Assembly: GCA_934277435.1 (NCBI GenBank)
Contig: CAKQUE010000006.1
Span: 1 to 64,000, forward strand
Source: an uncultured Alphaproteobacteria bacterium
GTDB lineage: Bacteria; Pseudomonadota; Alphaproteobacteria; RF32; CAG-239
Length of the DNA stretch: 64,000 nt
Reading direction: 5' to 3'
Both the position numbers and the translations under genes were made by a program. The notes under the pieces were generated by a model. The model made no database searches. It was not told the origin of the DNA and saw nothing but the letters and a program-made list of their open reading frames with translations. This document shows, piece after piece, positions 47,325 to 56,263 of this stretch; the first letter of the stretch is position 1; every line of letters begins with the position of its first letter.

Positions 47325-48896
47325 ATGTTACGCATTAACAATATTTCTATGCCGCTGAACGCAAACGAGCAGCAGTTGAAGCAAAAAGCAGCGCAAAAAC
47401 TAGGAGTGAAAGAAAATGAACTCCAAAATTTTACCGTTTCCAAAAAATCGGTAGATGCGCGCAACAAAAATAATGTGCATTTTGTTTATAGTGTGGATTG
47501 CAATTCGGCTTCAACAGTGCGTGACAAAGATATTGAGCAGCTGCCAGAGGTAGAAAAACTAACCTTTAATATAAAAAGTGACGGCGTGCGTCCGATTGTG
47601 GTTGGCAGCGGTCCTGCCGGTATGTTTGCTGGTTTGGCTTTGGCGGAAGCCGGACTAAATCCCATAATTTTAGAGCGTGGAGCACCGGTGGAACAACGCC
47701 AAAAAGATGTGGCGGCGTTTTGGCATGGCGGCGAGCTGAAAATAAATTCTAACGTGCAGTTCGGAGAAGGCGGTGCAGGTACTTTTTCGGACGGTAAACT
47801 TATGACCGGTATCAAAAAAGACAAGTTTACAGCCAAAGTGTTGCAAGAATTTGCTGCGGCTGGTGCTCCTCAAGAAATTCTTTATTTGGCAAAGCCGCAT
47901 ATTGGGACGGATAAATTGCGTCTGGTTGTCAAAAACATTCGGCAAAAAATTCTGTCTTTAGGCGGAGAATATCGTTTTAACAGTCAGTTGACCGGTCTTG
48001 TTATCAAAAATGACAAACTTGTGGCGGTTAAAGTTACTGATGAAAAAGCAACTTATGAATTGCCGGCGAATAAGCTGTTTTTGGCTATCGGGCATAGTGC
48101 GCGCGATACTTTTGAAATGCTGCATAATAGCGGAGTGCATATGGAGCAAAAACCATTTTCAGTCGGCGCCCGAATAGAACATAGGCAAACGCTGATAAAT
48201 AAGGCGCAATACGGCAAAGCGGCGGAAAGTCCATATTTGGGCGCGGCAGATTATAAAATGGCGGTGCATTTGCCAAACGGACGCTCTGTCTATACGTTTT
48301 GTATGTGTCCTGGCGGTGTGGTTGTGGCAGCGGCTTCCGAAAAAGGACGTGTAGTGACAAACGGTATGAGCGAATTTGCCCGTGCGGCCGAAAATGCTAA
48401 TTCGGCTTTGCTGGTTGGTGTTTCCGAAAAAGATTTTGGCAGTAATAGTCCGCTGGCCGGTATGTATTTTCAGCGCAAACTAGAGGAAAATGCTTTTATT
48501 GCCGGTGACAGTTCATATCGCGCGCCAGCGGTTTTGGTCGGCGATTTTTTGCGCTGCAAAGTTTCGCAAAAATTGGGCGAGGTGCGTCCAACCTATCTTC
48601 CGGGGGTCGCTTTAGGCGGATTTAAGCAGGTTTTGCCGTCAGAAATAGCCGATTCTCTGCGTTTAGGTATAGTAGAAATGGCTAAAAAATTGCACGGTTT
48701 TGATTGCTATGACGCGGTTTTGACCGGAGTCGAAACCCGTAGTTCATCGCCAGTCAGAATAGTGCGCAATGAAACGATGCAAAGTAATATTGAAGGGCTG
48801 TATCCATGCGGTGAGGGCGCGGGCTACGCTGGTGGCATAACCTCGGCGGCGGCAGATGGCCTGAAAGCTGTTTACGCTTTGCAGCAGGATAAATAA
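47325..48896 (+). CDS. FAD-dependent dehydrogenase, COG2509 type
   Basis: An uncharacterised flavoprotein family. The start at 47325 (MLRINNISMPLNANEQQL) is set by the AGGGGG 5 bases upstream; the longer frame from 47274 is not supported. An N-terminal ferredoxin-like/ubiquitin-like part (about 1-90) precedes the Rossmann motif GSGPAGMFAGLALAEAGL with ILERG (about 100-130). GEGGAGTFSDGKLMTGI, the mid-region VGARIEHRQTLIN and the C-terminal PCGEGAGYAGGITSAAADG (second FAD contact) follow. The 523 residues and motif order match COG2509. The substrate is unknown. Confidence 0.9.
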   Translation: MLRINNISMPLNANEQQLKQKAAQKLGVKENELQNFTVSKKSVDARNKNNVHFVYSVDCNSASTVRDKDIEQLPEVEKLTFNIKSDGVRPIVVGSGPAGMFAGLALAEAGLNPIILERGAPVEQRQKDVAAFWHGGELKINSNVQFGEGGAGTFSDGKLMTGIKKDKFTAKVLQEFAAAGAPQEILYLAKPHIGTDKLRLVVKNIRQKILSLGGEYRFNSQLTGLVIKNDKLVAVKVTDEKATYELPANKLFLAIGHSARDTFEMLHNSGVHMEQKPFSVGARIEHRQTLINKAQYGKAAESPYLGAADYKMAVHLPNGRSVYTFCMCPGGVVVAAASEKGRVVTNGMSEFARAAENANSALLVGVSEKDFGSNSPLAGMYFQRKLEENAFIAGDSSYRAPAVLVGDFLRCKVSQKLGEVRPTYLPGVALGGFKQVLPSEIADSLRLGIVEMAKKLHGFDCYDAVLTGVETRSSSPVRIVRNETMQSNIEGLYPCGEGAGYAGGITSAAADGLKAVYALQQDK

Positions 48897-48905
48897 AAAT
48901 ATATA

Positions 48906-48948
48906 TTGACAGCAAAAATGCTCTGTCTATACTGAACAAAAATAGAAC
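48906..48948 (+). promoter_or_regulatory. umuC promoter with LexA (SOS) box
   Basis: TTGACA (48906-48911), a 16-base spacer, TATACT (48928-48933), then GAAC-N7-GAAC (48934-48948). This direct repeat is the alphaproteobacterial LexA site (GTTC-N7-GTTC on the other strand). It abuts the -10 box and covers the start point, so LexA would block initiation until DNA damage. Confidence 0.82.
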
Positions 48949-48960
48949 AAAGTGTTGACA

Positions 48961-50112
48961 ATGTCAAAAATAGCGTTAGTAGATTGCGATAGTTTTTTTG
49001 TTTCGTGCGAACAGGCCGAAAATCCGGCTTTGCGCGGCAGAGCCGTGTGCGTTGTTTCTGGCAGCAACGGCTGTGTGGTATCTCGTTCGCGCGAGGCTAA
49101 AACAGTTGGTGTAAAAATGGGGCAGCCATGTTTTATGGCTAAAAAAGAGTTTCCAAATGTTTGCTATCTCAATGGCCGTAATGGTTTGTATAAGCAATAT
49201 TCGCAAAAAGTGATGGCTTGTCTCAAAAATTTTACGCCTGATGTAGAGGTTTGTTCTATTGACGAAGCATATCTAAATATGCATGGTCTTGATAGACTCT
49301 ATCATCAAGATTTTATGCAGCTGGCAAAAACGATTCGGCAAAAAGTTTGGCAAGATTGCGGGATTCCTGTTTCTATTGGCGTCAGCTCTTCCAAATTGTT
49401 GGCAAAATTGGCGAGTGACAAGGCTAAAAACAGCGGCGGAGTATATATTATTAATCAAACGGATTTATCACAGGTGCTGCAAGAAACTCAATTGGAAGAT
49501 GTTTGTGGTTTTGGTCGCCAACATACGGCAAAAATGAAAATGTCCGGTATCTTTAATTGTGCCGAATTTGTAGCGCAAAGCGATAGTTGGGTACGTAAAA
49601 ATTTGGGAATTGTCGGACTTGATTTAAAATATGAATTGCTCGGCCATTTGGTCAACAAAATAAAAACTGAACAAAGTTTGCCAAAATCGATTCAGAGTAC
49701 TTCGGCTTTAAGCAAATTTACCACAGATATGGCTGTGCTGAGGGCTTCGTTAAAATATCATGTGCATAGCGCCAGTCAAAAACTGCGGGCAGAAGATTGC
49801 TATTGTCAAACTGTGGGGATAATGCTGAGAACTAAAGATTTTCAAATTTATACAAATAGTGTGAAATTGCCGCAACCTACCAATGGTGAACAAGAGCTTT
49901 TTGCGGCGGCGCAAGGTCTGCTTCCTAAAATTTATAATCCGGAGATTTTATATCGCAGCAGCGGCGTGACCTTGGAACATTTGCTCAGCAGCAAGGATTT
50001 TCAGCCCAATTTATTTGCTCAGCCTGAATATAAAGATGACAAAGTCAGTCGTGTGTTAGATGAACTAGAAAAAAAGTTTGGCAAAGATATTGTTAAAAAT
50101 GGATTATTTTAA
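48961..50112 (+). CDS. umuC: Y-family translesion DNA polymerase, UmuC-like
   Basis: An error-prone lesion-bypass polymerase of 383 residues. Catalytic acidic residues are in ALVDCDSFFVSCE and CSIDEAYLNM; the steric and helix-hairpin regions GIPVSIGVSSSKLLAKLASDKAK and GFGRQHTAKM are present. The SGSNGCVVSRSREAKTVGVKMG segment and the C-terminal DELEKKFGKDIVKNGLF (DUF4113-like) point to UmuC, not DinB. ATG 48961 is preferred over TTG 48952; no strong Shine-Dalgarno is seen, and the message would start only about 20 bases upstream. No umuD gene is adjacent. The LexA box places it in the SOS regulon. Confidence 0.9.
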   Translation: MSKIALVDCDSFFVSCEQAENPALRGRAVCVVSGSNGCVVSRSREAKTVGVKMGQPCFMAKKEFPNVCYLNGRNGLYKQYSQKVMACLKNFTPDVEVCSIDEAYLNMHGLDRLYHQDFMQLAKTIRQKVWQDCGIPVSIGVSSSKLLAKLASDKAKNSGGVYIINQTDLSQVLQETQLEDVCGFGRQHTAKMKMSGIFNCAEFVAQSDSWVRKNLGIVGLDLKYELLGHLVNKIKTEQSLPKSIQSTSALSKFTTDMAVLRASLKYHVHSASQKLRAEDCYCQTVGIMLRTKDFQIYTNSVKLPQPTNGEQELFAAAQGLLPKIYNPEILYRSSGVTLEHLLSSKDFQPNLFAQPEYKDDKVSRVLDELEKKFGKDIVKNGLF

Positions 50113-50212
50113 TAATTAGAAAAAATAAACAAAAATTGACAAATTTATATTGCAGTAAAAATAAAAATATGTTTTAATGAAGAAACATAAAAAATCTTGG
50201 AGGAGATGTCAC

Positions 50213-51655
50213 ATGGCCGAAGATAATGAAGATGTAAAAGCTGGTGTTGCTGAAAATCAAGAAACCAAAGCAGATGAAATAACAATTGAAAAAGATACCG
50301 ATGTTGAAACAACAAATGATGAAAATGTTGTTGAAAGTATCAGTCAAATAAAACCTTTGGAGGAGAGCCAGCTAAGATATAAAACTCTTGAATTTTTGTT
50401 TAATACAGAAGAACACAAAAAGTGGCTTCAAGATAAATTGCGGGAATTTTATGAAAAAGGAGAGCTGAACACTGACGGTGTTATCACCGGCGATGATGAA
50501 ATTGGTAAAAAGATATATCAAGACTATATGGATGAACTGTGCGAAAGTCTAAAAAATAATTCCTTATCGCTAGATGCAGATAAAATAAACGATTCGTTGC
50601 AAGTTGTCTACAAAATGCTGGATATGCGTCTTTCTGGTGATGAAGAATTAAATCAGCAAGACATCATTAAAGCAGCATATCGCCGAGTGTCAGAGATACC
50701 TCAGCTTCAAGAAACTTTTGAAGTTGTGAATATCGGATATAATATTTTTAATATGCTGAATCGTGTTTCTACCTCGTCTGGTATTGTATCACGGATAGAA
50801 GTGGAAAATAAAATTCAAAAGCTGGAAGATTTTCATAATGCCAATATTGTTAATGATGATCAAATGGCAATGGGATATCACAACATAGCTATTTTATTTG
50901 AAAATATATCTGCACAAAAAAGGGATAGAATGGGTGACAATAATGAACGTTTGGCTTCATATGATTATATGGGTAAAGCTTTGCGTTTGACCAGTAATCC
51001 TAATTTGATAAAAACTTGTTTTGAATATCTTCCGAATGAAATGAACAAAAAAATGCTGTTTGTCCGCGAAGCTTGTGACAGAGTTTTGGCCGCCAATAAA
51101 AATGACGCATCAACTTTGCTTAAAATTCATACTTTATATGCTAAGTCATTGGTTAGCGAATTGAATAATGTTGGTTTTAAAATTAAAAACGAAGATGACT
51201 ACTACAGTGAAGCGAGCTATCATTACTACGAAGCTCTTAAGTATGCATCTACTAAAGATTCAAAGGCAAGAGTTTTACGTGGATTAATAAAATTACAGAA
51301 AAATCATCCAGAAAAAATGGTTAAAACAAAGATAATGTTGGCAGAACAGTGTCTGGAAGGAAAAGCTAAAGTCAGAGAATTATTGAGACTGTCTGATGAT
51401 GTTAAGCAAAAAGAACTTAAACCAATATTACTTGAAGGCGCTATTAATGAGTTGATAGACAGCGATGGCATAAAAGCGCAAGAAAAGTCTTTGTTATTGA
51501 AAAACGTTATATCTAAACTGCGCCCATTGTATGGAGATAATAAAGAAAAACTGGATAATTTGGCTAATTTAGAAAAGAAATATTGTCTAAAACCAAAAGA
51601 AGTAGAACTGTTGATTACGAGGGTTTCTTCCAAAGGTGGCGATTATTTCAAATAG
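50213..51655 (+). CDS. Helical-repeat (TPR-like) hypothetical protein, 480 aa
   Basis: The start at 50213 (MAEDNEDVKAG) is fixed by GGAGGAG 7 bases upstream, excluding ATG 50177. The N-terminal 45 residues are acidic and disordered. The rest is helical with spacing typical of TPR/SEL1-like solenoids (MAMGYHNIAILFENISAQ, LASYDYMGKALRLTSNPNLI, ASYHYYEALKYASTKDSKARVLRGLI). No catalytic motif, signal peptide or membrane segment. Probably a cytosolic scaffold. The family is not recognised. It stands alone with a terminator at 51671-51708. Confidence 0.75.
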   Translation: MAEDNEDVKAGVAENQETKADEITIEKDTDVETTNDENVVESISQIKPLEESQLRYKTLEFLFNTEEHKKWLQDKLREFYEKGELNTDGVITGDDEIGKKIYQDYMDELCESLKNNSLSLDADKINDSLQVVYKMLDMRLSGDEELNQQDIIKAAYRRVSEIPQLQETFEVVNIGYNIFNMLNRVSTSSGIVSRIEVENKIQKLEDFHNANIVNDDQMAMGYHNIAILFENISAQKRDRMGDNNERLASYDYMGKALRLTSNPNLIKTCFEYLPNEMNKKMLFVREACDRVLAANKNDASTLLKIHTLYAKSLVSELNNVGFKIKNEDDYYSEASYHYYEALKYASTKDSKARVLRGLIKLQKNHPEKMVKTKIMLAEQCLEGKAKVRELLRLSDDVKQKELKPILLEGAINELIDSDGIKAQEKSLLLKNVISKLRPLYGDNKEKLDNLANLEKKYCLKPKEVELLITRVSSKGGDYFK

Positions 51656-51670
51656 AAATATAAAATTAAC

Positions 51671-51708
51671 AAATATTGCCGGCAAAATTAGTCGGCAATA
51701 TTTTTTTA
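51671..51708 (+). terminator. Intrinsic terminator of the 50213-51655 gene
   Basis: AATATTGCCG pairs with CGGCAATATT around an 11-base loop, followed by TTTTT. Confidence 0.85.
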
Positions 51709-51715
51709 GATTACA

Positions 51716-51757
51716 AAAAAATTAGGCAGAAGCTTCAAGCATTCTGCCAAAATTTTT
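51716..51757 (-). terminator. Intrinsic terminator of the HU gene
   Basis: GGCAGAA pairs with TTCTGCC, and the minus-strand read continues into TAATTTTTTT. It lies about 20-30 bases past the HU stop. Confidence 0.75.
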
Positions 51758-51778
51758 CTACAGTAATGATTGTATCAA

Positions 51779-52054
51779 TTAGCTGTTAACGATGTCTTGC
51801 AAAGTTTTACCAGCTTTGAATTTAGCAACATTGCGTGCCGGAACTTTTACGGTTTCACGAGTACGAGGGTTGATAGCTGTTGTAGCTGCTCTTTTAGAAG
51901 TAGCGAATGTACCAAAGCCAACCAAACGAACATCATCGCCAGACTTCAAAGCGGCAGAAACAGAAGAAACGAAAGCATCCAAAGCTTTAGCAGAATCAGT
52001 TTTTGTTAAGCCGGAAGCAGCAGCAATGCTGTCAATCAATTCACTTTTATTCAT
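51779..52054 (-). CDS. DNA-binding protein HU
   Basis: A nucleoid architectural protein of 91 residues, the standard HU length. It starts MNKSELIDSIAAASGLTK and carries the DNA-arm region VRLVGFGTFATSKRAATTAINPRT, then VKVPARNVAKFKAGK. The P/N-x-P position at the tip of the arm (INPRT) is intact. GAGGAAT is upstream of ATG 52054; the longer frame to 52111 has no support. Monocistronic. HU and IHF are hard to separate, but the GFGTF and NPRT wording fits HU-beta. Confidence 0.95.
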   Translation of the reverse strand: MNKSELIDSIAAASGLTKTDSAKALDAFVSSVSAALKSGDDVRLVGFGTFATSKRAATTAINPRTRETVKVPARNVAKFKAGKTLQDIVNS

Positions 52055-52218
52055 TTTAGTATTCCTCTTTAAGGTTATAATTAAAGTTGAGAAATATTTC
52101 TCGTCTTTCATCTAATAGGATTCAAATTAATTTGTCAAACAAAAAATAGCGTCAAATCCCCAAAAATAATATATTTTGCGCCTAATTTAGCCAAATTGTG
52201 GGCTAAAAATATTCATAT

Positions 52219-52247
52219 TTGACAATAAAACCGATTTATTTTAGGAT
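52219..52247 (+). promoter_or_regulatory. Putative promoter of the MORN lipoprotein gene
   Basis: TTGACA (52219-52224), a 17-base spacer, TAGGAT (52242-52247). The leader to ATG 52273 would be about 20 nt. Confidence 0.55.
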
Positions 52248-52272
52248 ATAAGCCGAAAAAGGAGAATTTTTG

Positions 52273-52797
52273 ATGAAATTTAGAATCTTGAGTTTGGCGT
52301 TAATTGGTCTTTTGAGCGCTTGCGGAGAATCGGGCAGCGACGAGATTTATAATGAAAACAACACCAACGTGGTTGACGGCGTGGTTTATGATATTAATGA
52401 AAAGCCAATCAATGGAATTTATAAAACCTATTATCCTAACGGCAATGTAAAAATGGAAGTAGAAAGTCAAAAAGGCAAGCCGGAAGGTCGGGGGCGTTTT
52501 TATGATGAAGACGGCAATATTTTGTATGAAGGCACGTTCAGAGATGGCAAAATAGATGGTAAAATGCTGAATTTTTATCCTGACGGTTCTGTGCATAATG
52601 AGGTAAATTACAATAAAGGAGTGCAAACCGGCATATCCAGAACTTATAATGAAGATGGCAGCTTGGCTGTTGAAACAAAATTTGAAAACGGTAAGGCCGT
52701 GAGCGGCTATGCGATGATACAGGAGCATAAAATAGATTTGTCGCCTGAAGATTTGCAAGCACTATCTCAGCCTCAATCAGAACAGCCGCTGCAATAG
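52273..52797 (+). CDS. MORN_2-repeat lipoprotein, 174 aa
   Basis: An exported lipoprotein: MKFRILSLALIGLLSAC with lipobox LSAC. After a short acidic linker it has four to five MORN_2-type repeats (YKTYYPNGNVKMEVESQKG, GRFYDEDGNILYEGTFRDG, MLNFYPDGSVHNEVNYNKG, YNEDGSLAVETKFENG). These are antitoxin/YwqK-like repeats that mediate binding. It is a small relative of the N-terminal part of the 984-residue protein at 3173-6127. GGAG is 8 bases before ATG 52273; TTG 52270 is also in frame. Confidence 0.88.
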   Translation: MKFRILSLALIGLLSACGESGSDEIYNENNTNVVDGVVYDINEKPINGIYKTYYPNGNVKMEVESQKGKPEGRGRFYDEDGNILYEGTFRDGKIDGKMLNFYPDGSVHNEVNYNKGVQTGISRTYNEDGSLAVETKFENGKAVSGYAMIQEHKIDLSPEDLQALSQPQSEQPLQ

Positions 52798-52810
52798 CGG
52801 TTGTTTTTTT
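52779..52810 (+). terminator. Intrinsic terminator of the MORN lipoprotein gene
   Basis: CAGCCGCT pairs with AGCGGTTG around GCAAT, followed by seven T. The stem includes the stop codon. Confidence 0.8.
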
Positions 52811-53032
52811 ATAAATAAGTTCTATATAAATATATCAGATTGACGTATTTAGAATTTTAATAAAAAACAACGAATCGGAATTTTATGTAAAATTATTATA
52901 AATCAAATGGTTATGTTATTCTACTTTAGAATCGTTTAAAATTATATTGGCCGAAAATTAAGCGAAAAAAAAGATGAAAAAGGGCTTTTCTTAGTTTTTT
53001 TGTATAAATTTTGTTAAAAACTAAAAAAATGC

Positions 53033-53061
53033 TTAACAAGTTATTAATTTTCTGTTAATAA
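53033..53061 (+). promoter_or_regulatory. Putative promoter of the Cys-rich lipoprotein gene
   Basis: TTAACA (53033-53038), a 17-base spacer, TAATAA (53056-53061). The preceding 52811-53032 is AT-rich without a visible gene. Confidence 0.4.
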
Positions 53062-53117
53062 TGGTAGTAGAAATGTGTAAAAGAGTGAATTTGTTCAGAA
53101 AAGAACTGGAGGATATA

Positions 53118-53627
53118 ATGAAAAATTTAACAAAATTGTTGGTTTTAGCCATGGTGGCAGGTTTGACTGCTTGTGCCAGCGACGAAGAACAGACAGGACG
53201 CAATTACCGTTATGTTGGCAATAACCATGACTGCGGCGAAGCTTTGGTACAGGATAAGCCGGAACCAGCTCCGGTTCGCCAATACCAACAACCGGCTCCA
53301 ATGCCTGTTGCTCGTCCATGCGTAACTTGTCAGGCTGCAGCTCCTGTTGCTCCGGCTCCTCGTCCATGCAACACTTGTCAGCCAACAGAATATACTGTTA
53401 GAACACCGGTAAAAGTTGTTTATAAAAACACAACATATCACACAGTATATGAACCTCGCACTTATGAAACAACTGCATATGAAACTCGTCCGTTTAATCG
53501 TGATGAAGCTTGCGCAACCGGCAACTGTGTAGACACTCAGGCTCCAGTTGTTACTCAACAGCCTGTTTTGCGGCAGCCAGCTGCAGCAGCCGCTGCTCCG
53601 GCAAAAGTTGAAGTATATGAAAAATAA
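53118..53627 (+). CDS. Cys- and Pro-rich lipoprotein, 169 aa
   Basis: The start at 53118 has GGAGGA upstream and gives MKNLTKLLVLAMVAGLTAC, a lipoprotein signal with lipobox LTAC. The mature part is low-complexity and Pro/Ala/Gln-rich, with a duplicated RPCVTCQ / RPCNTCQ unit, a Tyr/Thr-rich segment (YKNTTYHTVYEPRTYET) and a further CATGNC pair. The paired CxxC and CxxxxC cysteines could bind metal or cross-link. I know of no family. Probably an outer-membrane or wall-linked structural lipoprotein. The composition differs from its neighbours. Confidence 0.75.
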   Translation: MKNLTKLLVLAMVAGLTACASDEEQTGRNYRYVGNNHDCGEALVQDKPEPAPVRQYQQPAPMPVARPCVTCQAAAPVAPAPRPCNTCQPTEYTVRTPVKVVYKNTTYHTVYEPRTYETTAYETRPFNRDEACATGNCVDTQAPVVTQQPVLRQPAAAAAAPAKVEVYEK

Positions 53628-53649
53628 TTAGAATTTGTTTTTCTCTAGG

Positions 53650-53682
53650 CTCCGTGCGTTTGATGATGTACGGAGTTTTTTT
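53650..53682 (+). terminator. Intrinsic terminator of the Cys-rich lipoprotein gene
   Basis: CTCCGT (53650-53655) pairs with ACGGAG (53670-53675), followed by seven T. Confidence 0.8.
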
Positions 53683-53724
53683 GTGCATAAATCCACAATA
53701 TGGTGTATTTTAAAAAATTTTAAC

Positions 53725-53752
53725 TTGACAAACTTTCTGAGTAGGGTAACAT
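53725..53752 (+). promoter_or_regulatory. Putative promoter of the autotransporter gene
   Basis: TTGACA (53725-53730), a 16-base spacer, TAACAT (53747-53752). A leader of about 120 nt follows, containing the 24-bp palindrome. Confidence 0.5.
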
Positions 53753-53774
53753 ATATTTTGCAAGTAAAGAGTGT

Positions 53775-53798
53775 ATATATTATTTGCAAATAATATAT
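53775..53798. promoter_or_regulatory. 24-bp perfect palindrome in the autotransporter leader
   Basis: Centred on TTTG/CAAA, bases 53775-53798 read the same on both strands. It is about 20 bases past the predicted start of transcription. It may be a regulator site or an mRNA hairpin; there is no T-run, so it is not a terminator. Confidence 0.6.
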
Positions 53799-53880
53799 GC
53801 GTTTGGGGTAGAAATATATTTTTAAATGAATATATCACCGTTTGCATAAAAGACTAAATTTAAACAAAGAGAGGATACGT

Positions 53881-56247
53881 ATGAGGAAAAGTTTGTTATT
53901 GTCAACAGCGTTGGTGGCGGTTTTCGCAGCTACGCAGGCTAATGCCGTTATATATACTTGGAATGAAGACCAGGGAACCGTAAATATCTCGGACAAAATA
54001 AGTAGAGAGACTGGGTCTGATACCATTGTTTGGGTGCCGGGAAAAATCTCTGTCGGCGCAAATTCCGTATTTTCAGGAAATAAAGCAGTAATCGGCGGCG
54101 CAGTAGCTATCAAGAAACTTGCAGGTGCATTAACTATTGGTGCTAACACGCAGTTTTTGAACAATGAAGCAAAATACGATGGCGGTGCTGTCGGCAACTA
54201 CGGCGGTGCCGTATTAACAAACAATGTTTTGTTTAAGGGTAATAAGGCGCAAACCGGAAGTTCTGATTTTCAAGCTATAGGCGGCGGTGCTATGTCTTTA
54301 GGTGTTGATGCTCAAACCGAAATTAATAACAGCATTTTTGAAAACAACACTTCCGGTTATAGTGGCGGTGCCATTGCAATGCGTAAGACTTTGCAGCCGA
54401 CCGAAGTTGCAGAAGGAAATAACAGAAATAAACTGAATATCACAAATTCAAAATTTACTGGAAATAAAGCTCTTGGAACAGTTACAGATACATCTGATAG
54501 TTCTATTTTGTCATCCGGTAACGGCGGTGCCATTGCTAATAATTTTGCAACCACAACCGTAACAAATACGATTTTTGAAAATAATGAAGCCAAAAACTTT
54601 GGCGGTGCGGTTTTCAATATGATGTATGAAAAACTGGCGGCAGATTCTCAATCGCCTAAAGAATTTCACACTGATAAAGGTGGAATTATTGCTATTGCGG
54701 ATTCAACGTTTACAAATAACGCTGCCGGTTCAGAAGGCGGTGCTTTGTATAATATGAAAAATGCGGCTATAAACTTTAGCGGCAATAACGTATTTTCCGG
54801 CAATACAGCTGGCGGTAAGGCAAATGATATTCACAATGAAGGCGCAATCAATGTTGCCGGCGATTTGAGTTTGGACGGCGGCATAAGCGGCGATGGCACA
54901 ATCACTTTTGCCAAAGGTTCTAATTTGTCGGTTAAAGTTAATAAAACCGCAATCGCCAACAACGTTGTTAACAACGGCGCAAATTTGAATATGGTTTTCG
55001 ACACAGGTTTTGAGGGCGAATATCAGCTTGTTACCGGCTCTTTGGATAAAGAATTTGAAGGCTACAACAATAACGCTTTGTACAACATTGCGTCATCTAA
55101 AAACGGCACTTATCAGATTAGCAAAAAAACAGCTCAGGAAATTTCTGAAGCAGTGTCTGCAACACAAAACGAGGCTAATGTTATTGCCGCTTTAACCGCT
55201 CAAAGCGATACAGGCAATGCCAAGGCTAATATCATTGCAAATTCGGTTAACGACGCTTTGCAAAGCGGAAACGAAGCGGAAATTGCTGCCGCTAAAGAGG
55301 CCGCTTCGGCTTTGGCGCCAGATGTTGCTCCAGTTGTTTCACAAACCGAAACTACGGTTGCAAATCAAATTTACGGCGCTATCGGCACACGTTTGAGCGG
55401 TGGAATCAATAACGCAAATCAAGGTGTTTCTTCTGGTGATATGCTGGACGATGCCGCGGTTTGGGTTCAAGGTTTGTATAACAAATCTAAACTGAACAAC
55501 ACCTCAAAAGCTTATGGCTATGACGCCGATACTTATGGTGCTGCGTTTGGTTTGGAAAAATATGTGACAAAAGCAACTAAACTCGGTGCCGGTTATGCTT
55601 ATAACTCTACCGACATTGACGGTCACAATCGCGATACCGACGTTCATACCAGCACTTTGTTTGCCTATGGCGAATATAAGCCAAACAACTGGTTTGTTAA
55701 CGGTATTATGTCATATGGCTGGTCTGATTATAAAGAAAAGAAACATTCAGTTGTTGATGTAAAGTCAAAGTATGATGTTGATACATTCGGTTTGCAAGCT
55801 ATGACCGGTTATGATATCAATTTGCCGCAAGCATTCACATTGACACCGGAAGCCGGCGTTCGCTACGCGCATGTTGATCAGGACGGTTACACCGATGACG
55901 CTGGTCAAAGCGTAAAGAGCCATAAAGGCAATATTTGGACAGGTGTTGCCGGTGCTAAATTGAGCAAAGCTTTTGCCGCCGACAATGGTATGATTTTCAA
56001 ACCGGAATTGCGTTTGGCCGCAACATATGATTTGAAAAACGACAAAGGCAACACATTGGTAACCTTGGCCAATGGTACTTCATATTCTGTACAAGGTACG
56101 GCTTTGAAACGCTTTGGCGTTGAAGTCGGAGCCGGTGTAACTGCCGATTTGAGCGATAATATCGAACTTTCTATGGGCTATGAGGGCCGCTTCCGCAGCC
56201 ACTATCAAGACCATACAGGTTTGATTAACGCTAAATACAAATTCTAG
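53881..56247 (+). CDS. Pmp-like autotransporter adhesin, 788 aa
   Basis: A type V secreted outer-membrane protein. The start at 53881 follows GAGAGGATACGT and gives a signal peptide MRKSLLLSTALVAVFAATQ with cleavage after ANA. The passenger (about 25-400) has repeated FxxN and GGA motifs (FENNTSGYSGGAI, FENNEAKNFGGAV, FTNNAAGSEGGALYNM), the pattern of chlamydial polymorphic membrane proteins and beta-helix adhesins. An Ala-rich helical linker (about 415-500) leads to a C-terminal autotransporter barrel (from about 520, DDAAVWVQGLYN, LGAGYAYNSTDI) ending YKF. Likely an adhesin; no catalytic motif seen. Confidence 0.9.
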   Translation: MRKSLLLSTALVAVFAATQANAVIYTWNEDQGTVNISDKISRETGSDTIVWVPGKISVGANSVFSGNKAVIGGAVAIKKLAGALTIGANTQFLNNEAKYDGGAVGNYGGAVLTNNVLFKGNKAQTGSSDFQAIGGGAMSLGVDAQTEINNSIFENNTSGYSGGAIAMRKTLQPTEVAEGNNRNKLNITNSKFTGNKALGTVTDTSDSSILSSGNGGAIANNFATTTVTNTIFENNEAKNFGGAVFNMMYEKLAADSQSPKEFHTDKGGIIAIADSTFTNNAAGSEGGALYNMKNAAINFSGNNVFSGNTAGGKANDIHNEGAINVAGDLSLDGGISGDGTITFAKGSNLSVKVNKTAIANNVVNNGANLNMVFDTGFEGEYQLVTGSLDKEFEGYNNNALYNIASSKNGTYQISKKTAQEISEAVSATQNEANVIAALTAQSDTGNAKANIIANSVNDALQSGNEAEIAAAKEAASALAPDVAPVVSQTETTVANQIYGAIGTRLSGGINNANQGVSSGDMLDDAAVWVQGLYNKSKLNNTSKAYGYDADTYGAAFGLEKYVTKATKLGAGYAYNSTDIDGHNRDTDVHTSTLFAYGEYKPNNWFVNGIMSYGWSDYKEKKHSVVDVKSKYDVDTFGLQAMTGYDINLPQAFTLTPEAGVRYAHVDQDGYTDDAGQSVKSHKGNIWTGVAGAKLSKAFAADNGMIFKPELRLAATYDLKNDKGNTLVTLANGTSYSVQGTALKRFGVEVGAGVTADLSDNIELSMGYEGRFRSHYQDHTGLINAKYKF

Positions 56248-56263
56248 TTTTTTACTTCTAAAT

